Below are positions 42,925-52,232 of a DNA stretch of 64,000 nt, one piece after another. Positions within the stretch are counted from its first letter, which is position 1, and every line of letters begins with the position of its first letter. The translations under genes and the position numbers were made by a program. Under the pieces are notes generated by a model that was not told the origin of the DNA, did not search any database, and worked only from the letters and a program-made list of their open reading frames with translations. Source of the DNA: Leptospira paudalimensis (lineage in GTDB: Bacteria > Spirochaetota > Leptospiria > Leptospirales > Leptospiraceae); the NCBI RefSeq assembly GCF_026151345.1, contig NZ_JAMQPR010000001.1, positions 124,231 through 188,230 on the forward strand, written 5' to 3'.

Positions 42925-45261
42925 ATGCGAAAGATCCTAACCTTCGCCCCCATCCTTTGTTTTTGTCTCATTCAGTGTTTGAACAAATCGGAATCCCGTT
43001 TCCCAGTGGATTTGGTTTTGGAATTAAAAAATGCTAAGTCCAAATTCAAAATCGGAACAGACAATCGCACATACCATTGGAAAAAAAATCCAGGTAGGCA
43101 AAGTGGCCTTCCTCTTTCTCGAAAATGGGAAAATACGCAAATCACCTTCAATACAAACAAAGAGATTTTTTTAAACCATTCCCTTGATGCCATTTATTTC
43201 CCACCAGGCCAAGAATACCAATTTACCCTTCCAAAAGGGAAATACAAATTTTCATCACTTGTTGGTTTGTTAGGCGAAAAAGAATTCCAACCCTCTGTCT
43301 CCGGAAAATTGAAATTATATACCCAGTCCCAAATCCTCGAAGAATGGGATTTTACTGGCGCCGCTAAAGAACAATGGAATAAGAAGGAAACGTTAGTTAC
43401 ACTCGAAGGTGATTTACGTCTCGTTTGGGAAAGTAAAGATAGTGATTTGTATATCGGCGAACCTTTGTTATACCCATGGGAATGGTTAGATACACTGGTT
43501 TCCGCTCAAAAACCTAAGTCTGTAATTCTCATTGTCATTGACTCTGCAAGGAAGGATTTTATTGGAGCATACGGATTTCGCCATTCCGTAACTCCTAACA
43601 TTGACCAGATGGCAAAAGAATCAGTGTTTTTTGAAAATCCTTTTGCCAATGGAAATTGGACAAAACCTTCCATGATGTCTTTTTTCCATTCCGAATATTC
43701 ATCTAACCTTGGTTTGGGGAATTCATGGTTTTCGACAAAACCATACCAACGAAAAGTGTATTACGGTAAAAAAAGAGATAATTTAGCAAAAACCTTTCGG
43801 GAAGCTGGTTATTATTCAAAGACCATTATGAATAATGTTTTCTTTTTGGATTATACAACTGTGGGTTTGGATTTGGGGTTTCACAATTCCTACCAAGTAG
43901 GGATGGACATTGTGGATACAGAAATTCTCACAAACCATGCGATTGAGTTTGTGACTGAAAAAAAAGACATCCCATATTTTTTGCACTTTAATTTGAACAC
44001 TCCACATGCATCCTATTCACCTCCTCCAGAAGATATGAAGGTAGTGAGAAGTATTATCCCTGATTCGGAATTTTTTCGATATGAATCTCCCGTGCAACGT
44101 TACTTAGGTGAAATGCATTATACGGACAGGGAAATTGGCAGGTTAGTAAGAAAATTGAAAGAACTTGGAACCTATGATGAAACGATGATCATTGTAACTG
44201 GGGACCACGGGGAACTCTTTAGTCCAGAACATGATTATAGTTACCACTTCATCATGCAAACAAGGTTTGGCCATGGGGAAACTCATTATGATGAAGAAAT
44301 CAATGTGCCATATTTTATCAAACTGCCTAAGTCCATTGTCGATAACATAGGAAAGAACTCACAAATTCGAATTTCAGGCCAGTCTTCTCTATTATCATTA
44401 GCACCTACCATATTAGGATTTTTGGATTTATTGCCTAAAAATTCGACTTACCAAGGTGTCGATTATGCATCATGCATTCGAAACTCGACTCCTTGTCCCA
44501 AGGAGACCTATATTTATACAGAGGGACGAATGTCAGAATCTGTTAGAACTGAGAATTATAAATACATTCGCAGGTATCCTGGATTTACGACTGTTAGGCG
44601 AACTTCCGCAGGTGAACCTCATACCATGGCAGAAGAACTTTACGACTTAAAACAAGATCCTAAGGAGTTACGAAACTTAAGTCTTGGAACAGAAGGGGAA
44701 ATTCTTTTGCAACAAGCAAGGGCGGACTTCCGTAATGAAAATTTTCTCAAACGGAATGGACTTCGGATTTGGATCCCTCCTTGTGAGGAAACTGTCTGTC
44801 GTGATTTTATGTCAATGAGTGTACAAGGTTCTGTTTATGATTGGGTTGCACCTCCGACAGTGCAAATCGCTTCTGGTTCTGCCAAAACAATTTCCGTAAC
44901 AAAAGAATCGAAGGATCGTAAGGGTTCCAATGCCTCATCCAAAGAACCAAAACAAGATCTGTCTGAAGAAATCATTCTGAGGACAGTGAACCCCGAACTC
45001 GGTGCCTACTTCCAATTCACACGGAATGGAAAAACGATCCCTGTTCGTTTTGGAAAGTATGGATTGGAATTCCAAAAGTCAATGACTCATATCGAAGACT
45101 TAATCGTATCGGAACGACAACCTGATGGTCTGTACGCATCACCACTTCCATGGGTTTACAACGATGGAGCTTTCAGTGGATCAGGTGAGTCGGAAGTACA
45201 AAAAGAGATGGGAAAGGAAGTGAAAAAAATATTAGAAACCTGGGGATACATTCACGAATAA
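42925..45261 (+). CDS. Sulfatase-fold hydrolase lipoprotein with Thr nucleophile
   Basis: A 778-residue protein. The leader ends in CLIQC (lipobox Cys18). Residues about 195-590 are an alkaline phosphatase/sulfatase-fold domain: metal Asp206 in VIDSAR, nucleophile position Thr246 in NWTKPSM, TGDHGE later, and HGETHYDEE. Cys or Ser for formylglycine formation is absent, so it is not a classical sulfatase; Thr in this position is used by phosphonate monoester hydrolase-like, LtaS-like and phosphoethanolamine transferase-like members. An N-terminal jelly-roll-like domain (about 20-190) precedes it. A Ser/Lys-rich linker and a C-terminal beta part follow. It is likely an exported hydrolase or transferase of the envelope. 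Confidence 0.85.
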   Translation: MRKILTFAPILCFCLIQCLNKSESRFPVDLVLELKNAKSKFKIGTDNRTYHWKKNPGRQSGLPLSRKWENTQITFNTNKEIFLNHSLDAIYFPPGQEYQFTLPKGKYKFSSLVGLLGEKEFQPSVSGKLKLYTQSQILEEWDFTGAAKEQWNKKETLVTLEGDLRLVWESKDSDLYIGEPLLYPWEWLDTLVSAQKPKSVILIVIDSARKDFIGAYGFRHSVTPNIDQMAKESVFFENPFANGNWTKPSMMSFFHSEYSSNLGLGNSWFSTKPYQRKVYYGKKRDNLAKTFREAGYYSKTIMNNVFFLDYTTVGLDLGFHNSYQVGMDIVDTEILTNHAIEFVTEKKDIPYFLHFNLNTPHASYSPPPEDMKVVRSIIPDSEFFRYESPVQRYLGEMHYTDREIGRLVRKLKELGTYDETMIIVTGDHGELFSPEHDYSYHFIMQTRFGHGETHYDEEINVPYFIKLPKSIVDNIGKNSQIRISGQSSLLSLAPTILGFLDLLPKNSTYQGVDYASCIRNSTPCPKETYIYTEGRMSESVRTENYKYIRRYPGFTTVRRTSAGEPHTMAEELYDLKQDPKELRNLSLGTEGEILLQQARADFRNENFLKRNGLRIWIPPCEETVCRDFMSMSVQGSVYDWVAPPTVQIASGSAKTISVTKESKDRKGSNASSKEPKQDLSEEIILRTVNPELGAYFQFTRNGKTIPVRFGKYGLEFQKSMTHIEDLIVSERQPDGLYASPLPWVYNDGAFSGSGESEVQKEMGKEVKKILETWGYIHE

Positions 45262-45309
45262 TTGCTCGTAGAGAATATGGCATTTTCCTTAGTCTAATTA
45301 CACAGTTCT

Positions 45310-46578
45310 ATGAAAGATACTTTTATCGCTCCTCGTTTTGAATTTCCTGTTGCTTTGGGATTGGATTTGGGTTTTCCCATTCTCACAAAACTTTTGTTTA
45401 ACTTAGATGGAGTGGTGATTTCCAAAGAAGATGAACTTCGTCTGAAAGAAACAAAAGACAAACGAGTTGTGTATCTTTTTAACCAACCCACGGATATGGA
45501 ATCCATCATCGCTTACCAAGTTGCCAATTCAATTGGAACAAGATTTCATTATATGGCATCACGTAGTATTTTCAATTGGGGATTTGGAATTGTTGGTGAA
45601 CTCATCAAACGTGTTGGAGCATTTTCTGTATTACATGGAAGTTCCAATCGAAAGATGATTCGAACCACCAAACAAATATTATCCGAAAATGGCGGAAAAC
45701 TTGTTATGTATCCTGAAGGGATCATGTCAGGAGAAAATGATAATTTGGTTTCCTTTTTACCGAGTACAGCACAACTCATATATTGGGGATTGGAAGAAGC
45801 CAAAAAAAAAGATCCACATGCTGAACTTTTTTTACAACCAACCTTTGTGAAATATAAAATTTCCGGCACACGAGATTCCATCTTAAAAGACATTGAAACA
45901 TCTTTATCACGGATCGAACGTAAGTTAAAATTATACCCAGGTGGGAGGACGGTTCTTCGCAGATTTTTGACTGTGGGTCGTGTAATGTTAGAAGAAACGG
46001 AATTTGAACTTGGGATCCCAAAATCAGAAATCAATGGAAAGGATTTTGACTATCGATTGGGAAGGGCAAGGCACACTGCTCTGAACTTGGCAGGCCAAAT
46101 TTTACATATCAAATTCCAAGATTCAGACAATGCCATCCAAAAGATCCGAATTTTATTCCATGCTTTGGACCGAATTGATGCGGGCATTCCATTGGAATCT
46201 ACCCCAAAACACCTAACGGATCAAAATATCCGCCGAGCCAAACAATTGGTAGAGACTGCCTATGCATTTCTCATCACCCAGCCCAAAAATCTCATCCAAT
46301 GGCCATCTGCAGAACGACTCATGGAGTGGATATGTAGTTTTGAAAGGCATATATTCGGAAAATCAGAAATGAGAGCCAAAAAAGCGTATGTTTACGCATC
46401 ACGTTCCATTCCGCTTGCTCCTTATTTTGAAAAATACAAAACAAACAAAAAAGATAGTTATCATTTGTTGCTTGGTGATATCAGAAAGGAAATGGAAAAA
46501 CTGATGGAACGTGGAAAAAAGGAAAGTGAACCTTTGGTTCCACCTTATTCAGTAGGACTTGATTTACAAATTGGTTAA
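45310..46578 (+). CDS. PlsC-type acyltransferase-fold protein with altered catalytic motif
   Basis: The 422-residue protein resembles glycerophosphate acyltransferases through YPEGIMSGENDN (block III) and an upstream GSSNRKMIRTT segment. The expected NHX4D block reads FNQPTDME at residues 57-64: the catalytic His is Gln59 and the Asp is Glu64. The standard charge-relay is therefore missing, and the protein may be inactive or use a different chemistry. A helical C-terminal region of about 170 residues is extra. Its stop overlaps the convergent OmpA gene by 4 bases. Confidence 0.75.
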   Translation: MKDTFIAPRFEFPVALGLDLGFPILTKLLFNLDGVVISKEDELRLKETKDKRVVYLFNQPTDMESIIAYQVANSIGTRFHYMASRSIFNWGFGIVGELIKRVGAFSVLHGSSNRKMIRTTKQILSENGGKLVMYPEGIMSGENDNLVSFLPSTAQLIYWGLEEAKKKDPHAELFLQPTFVKYKISGTRDSILKDIETSLSRIERKLKLYPGGRTVLRRFLTVGRVMLEETEFELGIPKSEINGKDFDYRLGRARHTALNLAGQILHIKFQDSDNAIQKIRILFHALDRIDAGIPLESTPKHLTDQNIRRAKQLVETAYAFLITQPKNLIQWPSAERLMEWICSFERHIFGKSEMRAKKAYVYASRSIPLAPYFEKYKTNKKDSYHLLLGDIRKEMEKLMERGKKESEPLVPPYSVGLDLQIG

Positions 46579-47927
46579 TCGAGAACGAGTGTGATTTCTA
46601 CCCTTCTGTTTTTGTGACGATTTTCTTCTGAGTCGTTTGGAACAATAGGTAAATCATCGGCATACCCTCGAAAAGAAATTTGTTTTTCATCCATTTTGTA
46701 ATTATCAACTAATGAATGTAAAACGGACTTTGCCCTCTCCTCAGATAATTTTTGATTGTACTCTTTTTTTCCAATATTGTCCGTGTGACCAGAAACTCTG
46801 ATTTCACGATCGGGGTATTTTTTTAAAATTTCTGCAATTTTGGCAACTGCGGATTCTGCATCTGGTTTTAATTTGCTATCATTAAAATCAAATAAAATGG
46901 AATCCAATGAAAACACGATCCCATCTTCCGAAGTACGCACTTTTACAGGCAATTGGTCTGCAATTTTGTTTGGGTCTTCACTTTCCGTAACGGGAGTGGA
47001 AAGAGAATTTGGATCTGGATTTTGATTCCCTGGTCGATACGAAGGTCCAGTTGGAACACCATTTGGGTATCCATCTTTTGTATAACCTACAATCAAATCA
47101 TTTAGGATATCTTCGCGAATGGACTCTTTATCTTTTGCATTCACTTGGTTCCGTAAAAAATAAACTCCTTTGATATGAAAGTTTGCTTCTTGGACTGTGC
47201 CATTTGGATATATGAAGGTATAAGAAAGTTTAACTTCTTTGAATTCAGGCACACCTTTGGTTGCATTGAAAAAAACAGTTCCTGTTGCAAAACCAAATAT
47301 CTTATAAGGAACGTTAGGTGCCATCTTATCTGATTCAGATTTTGTATAAAAAATAGGGTAAGTGTAAGTGATTTTTTCACAATTACCTGAATAGTTCCCT
47401 TCTTTCCATGGAAAAATTCCTTGGAAGGTATATTCGGGTGTGACTTTGACTCGGATACGTTCACTAGAAAAGTCAAAGGACTCTTCTGCAGGTAATTTCC
47501 AAACATCGGATACGGAAACCGCATTTTCAGGGAAGGAAGGAAAACTACGAAGGTTTGGCATGATAAATTCGTTTGGTACTTCATAACGACCATTTCGAAA
47601 GAGTGTAAAATCGGATAAAAATTCTTTGTCCTTCCAAAATGGACCTGAAGTTTTACCATACCTCATATAAGTATCAAACCAAGCATTCACCAAACAAGAG
47701 TCATGCGAACATTGTTTGGTTTTCATCACAACTCGGTTTTTATCTTCTCGTTCAACGGTTTTTGTTCCTACACGAAAGAAAACATCATGGTATTCATTCA
47801 GTTCCAATACTTGGTTATTGGTCCATTTCCACTGGAACTGGGTTTTTTCAGGCGGGCCTGCAAACAATTCCAAGAATGGTAGGATTGTTACAAAACAAAT
47901 GAGGATCGAATGGCCTTTGGTCTTCAC
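46575..47927 (-). CDS. OmpA-family outer-membrane/peptidoglycan-binding protein
   Basis: A 450-residue protein with an N-terminal signal peptide (MKTKGHSILICFVTILPFLELFA-G). A large N-terminal domain (about 25-310) is beta-rich and carries several paired cysteines. The C-terminal OmpA-like peptidoglycan-binding domain (about 330-450) has LDSILFDFNDSKLKPDA, VSGHTDNIG and NRRVEITL, the family landmarks including the diaminopimelate-binding Asp and Arg. It probably anchors the outer membrane to the peptidoglycan. The N-terminal part is not assigned. Confidence 0.85.
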   Translation of the reverse strand: MKTKGHSILICFVTILPFLELFAGPPEKTQFQWKWTNNQVLELNEYHDVFFRVGTKTVEREDKNRVVMKTKQCSHDSCLVNAWFDTYMRYGKTSGPFWKDKEFLSDFTLFRNGRYEVPNEFIMPNLRSFPSFPENAVSVSDVWKLPAEESFDFSSERIRVKVTPEYTFQGIFPWKEGNYSGNCEKITYTYPIFYTKSESDKMAPNVPYKIFGFATGTVFFNATKGVPEFKEVKLSYTFIYPNGTVQEANFHIKGVYFLRNQVNAKDKESIREDILNDLIVGYTKDGYPNGVPTGPSYRPGNQNPDPNSLSTPVTESEDPNKIADQLPVKVRTSEDGIVFSLDSILFDFNDSKLKPDAESAVAKIAEILKKYPDREIRVSGHTDNIGKKEYNQKLSEERAKSVLHSLVDNYKMDEKQISFRGYADDLPIVPNDSEENRHKNRRVEITLVLD

Positions 47928-48033
47928 TTTGCAAAGATCGGGGTTTTTTTCGAAAAACTGAGAGGGGTTTTGGAAAAAACAACGGGTTTTTGCGATTGAC
48001 GGAGGATTGAATTTGGGCTTTACCTGATTTACG

Positions 48034-48951
48034 ATGAAAAACCTTTCTCTGCTTTTTTACATTTTGATTACAATTAATTTTGTCGCATGTAAGGACAAAC
48101 AAACCCTTAAAGTGGCTGGATCAGAAACCATGAATAGTATGATGCGATTTTTGGGTACTGAATATGAGAAGGTCAATTCAAATGTTCGTGTAACAGTCGA
48201 AGGTGGTGGTTCGGAATCTGGAATTGACCGATTACGAAAGGGAGAAATTGATATGGCAGTTTCTTCTCGAGCACTGAACCAAGCTGAGTATGATGATTTA
48301 CGAAAAACTGGAAACCTGGAAATTGTACGTCTAGCTTACGACGGTGTGGCTATTGTTGTGAATCCAAACAATCCTGTTTCCAAACTCCACCTGGTGCAAA
48401 CATCTGATATTTTTTCTGGGAAAATCAAAAACTGGAAAGAAGTAGGAGGCCAAGATGCACCTATTTCCATCGTAATTCGAAATGACAAATCTGGTACACA
48501 AGACTACTTTCAAAATCATATTCTAAAAAGAAGGGATTTGGGTGATAAAGAATTTAATACCTATAAATCCAATGTGTTTTCACCCAATGCTAAAATTGTG
48601 AAGGACAATGCTGAAATGGCAAAGTACATCCAAGAAAATCCAAATAGCATCGGTTATATGGGAATGGGTTCTGCTCTTGTGGATCACAAAGATAAGTTAA
48701 AAGCACTTGAGTATGCAAAAACATCATCAAAAGATGAACCTTATGTGACTCCATCCATTCGTAATGTTTATGATCGTAAATACAAACTAGCTCGTGAACT
48801 ATTTATCATCTATAAAACAGACCAAGGTGATAAAATAGATGCCTTCGTGACGTATCTCACAAGCGAACAAGGGCAGGTGGCTGTGTTACAATCAGGGTAT
48901 CTAAGGTCTTCGTTGCCCGAAGTGGAAGTTTCTGCAGAGCCAGTGAAATAG
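48034..48951 (+). CDS. PstS-like phosphate-binding lipoprotein, without pstCAB
   Basis: A 305-residue lipoprotein (lipobox FVAC, Cys19). The ligand-binding pattern of the PstS family is present: KVAGSETMNSMM at the N-lobe, GGGSESGIDRLRKGEIDMAVSSR, and DKSGTQDYF. It probably captures phosphate or a related oxyanion in the periplasm. No permease or ATPase genes are nearby, so it would have to work with a transporter elsewhere or act as a sensor. Stand-alone PstS copies are known in several bacteria. A symmetric hairpin follows the gene. Confidence 0.88.
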   Translation: MKNLSLLFYILITINFVACKDKQTLKVAGSETMNSMMRFLGTEYEKVNSNVRVTVEGGGSESGIDRLRKGEIDMAVSSRALNQAEYDDLRKTGNLEIVRLAYDGVAIVVNPNNPVSKLHLVQTSDIFSGKIKNWKEVGGQDAPISIVIRNDKSGTQDYFQNHILKRRDLGDKEFNTYKSNVFSPNAKIVKDNAEMAKYIQENPNSIGYMGMGSALVDHKDKLKALEYAKTSSKDEPYVTPSIRNVYDRKYKLARELFIIYKTDQGDKIDAFVTYLTSEQGQVAVLQSGYLRSSLPEVEVSAEPVK

Positions 48952-49001
48952 GGGTAGGTAATAACCTCTCAAATTAAAATACGAAACCAAATCGTTCCAT
49001 A

Positions 49002-49025
49002 CGGTCAGCAATGTTTAGCTGACCG
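49002..49025. terminator. Symmetric hairpin between convergent genes
   Basis: CGGTCAGC (49002-49009) and GCTGACCG (49018-49025) are perfect 8-bp arms around AATGTTTA, midway between the convergent PstS and cyclase genes. No T-tract follows on either strand, so it may be a Rho-assisted or bidirectional terminator. Confidence 0.5.
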
Positions 49026-49069
49026 AAATCTGTATCTTATTTACAAAATTCATTCTACGTTTTCCTTTT

Positions 49070-50566
49070 TTATCCTTTGTTAAAAAGGAGTTTCCACTTG
49101 GAAGGTGCTTTTATTTGATTTCGACTTAATTGGAAAACTGGAACGGGTGTGCCTACACCCTTTAAGGTTGCCTTTTGTTTGCGAAAGTAATAACCATGTT
49201 GTTTGACTAAATCTTCCGGTCCTGTAGCATTCCAAACCGATTCGCTTAACCAGACTTCTCCTGATTTTGCAAGTCCTTGGACACGAGCTGCAATATTCAC
49301 TGATTGGCCAAAGTAATCGAGTCGTTCATCATTCACGACTGCTAAAGCAGAACCTTCATTGAGGCCTACTTTCAGCCCAATTTCATAACCTTCTTTTTTC
49401 CATTCTAGGTTCATCAATTCAATGCGCCGCATCATTTCAAGGGCTGCTAATAGTCCTTCTGTAGGAGTGGAAAAAGTTGCCATGATGGCATCTCCCATGG
49501 TTTTAACAATGGCACCTTTGTACTTTCGCACAATCTCTGTTAGGATACGAAAATGTTCCTGAACCAATTTATAGGCAAAGATGTCACCTGCTGTGTCATA
49601 CATTTCTGTAGAACCTTTTAAGTCTGTGAACATGATCGTCAGTGATTTCACATTCAAGTTTAAATCTGGTGAAAGTTTTTGGATACGAAACAAATCCCGA
49701 AAGGACTGGTTATTAAGTAACATCTTCGCTGTGAGAAACTGATGCCGAATGGTTGGGTAGGAATTGGCAATCCTTTCAATTTCTTTAGGATTGGGTGTTA
49801 ATACATTGAGTCCCACTGTAAACCGAGTGCGGTTATGGATCGTAAAATGGTGATGGCCAGCGGGAATAGTTACCATATTTGGTTTCATACCACTTTCCAT
49901 TAAGTCAACCAAGTAAGATTGATTGTTAGGTGGTAAATTGGGATCAACAGAAAATAAACACATTGTGTTTCTGTCGATGCTTACAAATTGAATGAGATGA
50001 CCTTGGAGTTCACCATACTTTGCATCATATTCAAAACTATAGGATCCATCAGGGATTAGTTTCGTATAGTCTTTGATTGAAGATTGGATCCAGTCTTTTA
50101 GTTCAGTTGATTTATCAAAATTTTCGGAAAAAAAATAACGAAAGTAATTTGTAACATCAACAAAGGGATCAATTTGATGATTTTGTAACGATGGATGGAT
50201 TTGAAAGGCAACTTCTACTTGGTCATCTAGAAGAGTTGGAACAACGATATTACAAGATACACAATGAAATTCTTTTCCTTCGATTTCATCTAATTTGTGA
50301 TGGCTGTGAACAATTCCACCACACATTGGGCAAATCAAATTATAAGCAAAATCGAATAATCCAACCTTTGCAGCATGTACAAAAAAATCTACGGAATCGT
50401 TTTCGTCTAACTTATGATCTGTGGCAAATTTGAGAGGATTCACTCTCAGTAATTTCCAATCATCGGAATGGTGAACAAAATTTTCTGCTATTTTTAAAAT
50501 TTCATGTTTGATTGTTGGAAACGATTTGAGTGTATCAAATTTTTGTTTTACAATTGCATCTTTCAC
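49070..50566 (-). CDS. Class III adenylate/guanylate cyclase with DUF5939 and zinc ribbon
   Basis: A 498-residue cytoplasmic protein. The catalytic domain (about 305-490) is class III: metal Asp in MFTDLKGSTEM, then KTMGDAIMATF with the second metal Asp, and FGQSVNIAARVQ for the transition state. The N-terminal 300 residues match DUF5939 cyclases and include a CPMCGG...HCVSC four-cysteine zinc ribbon (about 88-113) and a PAS-like or cupin-like beta region ending in GHHHFTIHN. Such N-terminal regions are sensory; the ligand is not known. The start is 4 bases inside the hpt gene end, so it is coupled with hpt and sixA. Confidence 0.88.
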   Translation of the reverse strand: MKDAIVKQKFDTLKSFPTIKHEILKIAENFVHHSDDWKLLRVNPLKFATDHKLDENDSVDFFVHAAKVGLFDFAYNLICPMCGGIVHSHHKLDEIEGKEFHCVSCNIVVPTLLDDQVEVAFQIHPSLQNHQIDPFVDVTNYFRYFFSENFDKSTELKDWIQSSIKDYTKLIPDGSYSFEYDAKYGELQGHLIQFVSIDRNTMCLFSVDPNLPPNNQSYLVDLMESGMKPNMVTIPAGHHHFTIHNRTRFTVGLNVLTPNPKEIERIANSYPTIRHQFLTAKMLLNNQSFRDLFRIQKLSPDLNLNVKSLTIMFTDLKGSTEMYDTAGDIFAYKLVQEHFRILTEIVRKYKGAIVKTMGDAIMATFSTPTEGLLAALEMMRRIELMNLEWKKEGYEIGLKVGLNEGSALAVVNDERLDYFGQSVNIAARVQGLAKSGEVWLSESVWNATGPEDLVKQHGYYFRKQKATLKGVGTPVPVFQLSRNQIKAPSKWKLLFNKG

Positions 50567-51075
50567 TCAGTTCCCTCTAACTTCGCAACATACGGTAAAT
50601 TTCTATATTTCCCTTGGTAATCTAATCCATAACCAACCAGGAATTCATCCTCAATGATAAAACCTGGATAATCCACAATGATATGTGGATTTGCCTTTTT
50701 TTGTTTCCAAAAGAGTGCTGCTACTTTTAGATCTTTTGGATTTTGTTTTTGGACTTCTGTGAGTAAATATTCTAATGTTTTTCCTGTATCGACGATGTCC
50801 TCCACTAACAAAATTGATTTGTTTTGAACTGATTTTTTGAGTTGTTTGGTGATTTTTAAGTCTCCAGAAGAAGTTCCGTCCCCGTAGGATGACGCGGCCA
50901 TAAAGTCTACTTCATGTGGGATCAGAATGTCACGACAAAGATCCGCGGTAAAAATGAACCCTCCATTGAGAATTCCAATGACAACCAGGTCTTTGCTTAA
51001 AAAATCTCTAGAAATTTCCCGTGCCAATTCTTCGACACGGTGATGGATTCGTTCTTCTGAATAGAGTGGTTTCAT
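50563..51075 (-). CDS. hpt: Hypoxanthine phosphoribosyltransferase
   Basis: A 170-residue enzyme from ATG 51075 (MKPLYSEERI), with AGGA five bases upstream. The PRPP-binding motif is LLVEDIVDTGKTLEYL, and the catalytic loop GDGTSSGDLKIT and DYPGFIIEDEFLVGYGLDY are typical. It salvages hypoxanthine (or guanine) into the nucleotide. The start overlaps the stop of sixA by 4 bases (ATGA), and its stop overlaps the cyclase start, so these three genes form a tight transcriptional unit. Confidence 0.94.
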   Translation of the reverse strand: MKPLYSEERIHHRVEELAREISRDFLSKDLVVIGILNGGFIFTADLCRDILIPHEVDFMAASSYGDGTSSGDLKITKQLKKSVQNKSILLVEDIVDTGKTLEYLLTEVQKQNPKDLKVAALFWKQKKANPHIIVDYPGFIIEDEFLVGYGLDYQGKYRNLPYVAKLEGTE

Positions 51076-51584
51076 TCTTTTCCTATTTGCCCAGGGATCC
51101 AGAATACTACTAATTGGCAACTTCCCCAACTAAGATTTTTCCAAGAATCGTCAGAAAAACTGAGTCCGAGAAAGGATGCTGTCGGGAATTTATGGAAAAG
51201 GGATTGTTCTTTGTCTCCCAAAACGAGGGCAGAGCCAAATGCTTCCAAACTTGGATTGTGTCCCACTAGGCAAACAGAACGAGTGCTAGATGATAATCCA
51301 TGCAAAACAAACATTAGATCTTCTTTGTCTGCATCATATAATTTTTCACTGATTTCGGGTTTGGGAAATCGAAGGATTTCCTTACGAAGTGAGGAGTAAG
51401 TTTTTAAAGTTCGTTCTGCAGGTGAGACCAAACATTGGTCAAACTCAAATCGACTTTCTTTTAAATAGTCACGTAGTGCTTTTGATTGGATTCGACCTCT
51501 TCTGGACAAAGATCGATCTAAGTCCGTATCGTAAGGTTCATCCCATTCAGACTTAGCATGCCTGAGTAAATAGATATGTTTCAT
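51072..51584 (-). CDS. sixA: SixA-like phosphohistidine phosphatase
   Basis: A 170-residue member of the histidine phosphatase branch of the phosphoglycerate mutase superfamily. The RHG-type motif is LLRHAKSEWDEP, with nucleophile His9; a second active-site His is in CLVGHNPSLEAFG. SixA homologues remove phosphate from phosphohistidine proteins (for example phosphorelay or PTS carriers). The ATG is at 51584; an upstream TTG frame is not used. It starts the sixA-hpt-cyclase unit. Confidence 0.88.
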   Translation of the reverse strand: MKHIYLLRHAKSEWDEPYDTDLDRSLSRRGRIQSKALRDYLKESRFEFDQCLVSPAERTLKTYSSLRKEILRFPKPEISEKLYDADKEDLMFVLHGLSSSTRSVCLVGHNPSLEAFGSALVLGDKEQSLFHKFPTASFLGLSFSDDSWKNLSWGSCQLVVFWIPGQIGKE

Positions 51585-51629
51585 ACGAATAGTGTATTTG
51601 AAACAACCCAAAGGGAAATAACGAAATCG

Positions 51630-52226
51630 CTATTTTTGTATTTCTTTTTCGTACTTGGAAATGAGTTCGTTATTATTTTTACAGGAAAATTTTGTCCTCA
51701 TTTGGTTTAAATGGTATTCTACTGTTTTCCTGGATTTTTGGATCCGGTCAGCCACTTCGTTTTGCGAAAGTCCTTGGACTAAGAGGTTTAGGATTTCCAT
51801 TTGGAATGGTGAAAATGGAAGTTGCACTTTGCTCACTCCATCGGATACAAAAGACCCACCTTTCATCACAAGTTGAATCACTTCAGGGAGTTGTGAGATG
51901 GGGTCTGACTTAAGCATGTATCCATCTGCTTTGGATTTGAGAGCATCTTCCACATACACTCGACTGCCATGCAAAGAGAAGATGATCACCTTTGTGGGTT
52001 GGTGTTTTTCTTTGATTTCTCGCAAAACATCAATGCCATTACGGTCGGGAAGATCAATATCGAGAACCAACAAATCAATTGGATTTGATTCGATGAATTG
52101 AAACAAATCCGCAGCCGTTCGAAATTCTCCGGCAAGGGAAAAGAAAGGATTGGATTTCAGGATAGATATGATTCCTTCAGTGACAACGGAATGGTCTTCT
52201 AAGATGGCAATTTTAACGGATTCCAC
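51630..52226 (-). CDS. NarL/FixJ-type response regulator
   Basis: A 198-residue regulator: receiver domain with Asp10-11 acidic pair and phospho-acceptor Asp56 in LVLDIDLP, then a LuxR-type HTH at about 135-195 (FQMEILNLLVQGLSQNEVADRIQKSRKTVEYHLNQMRTKF). The start is a GTG at 52226, 6 bases from the start of the divergent hybrid kinase, so both promoters must lie inside or very near the coding sequences. The pair is a likely cognate two-component system. Confidence 0.92.
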   Translation of the reverse strand: MESVKIAILEDHSVVTEGIISILKSNPFFSLAGEFRTAADLFQFIESNPIDLLVLDIDLPDRNGIDVLREIKEKHQPTKVIIFSLHGSRVYVEDALKSKADGYMLKSDPISQLPEVIQLVMKGGSFVSDGVSKVQLPFSPFQMEILNLLVQGLSQNEVADRIQKSRKTVEYHLNQMRTKFSCKNNNELISKYEKEIQK

Positions 52227-52232
52227 AACCTT

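Noticed and set aside
42925..45261. Formylglycine sulfatase.
   Set aside because: The nucleophile position is Thr, not Cys/Ser in CxPxR context.
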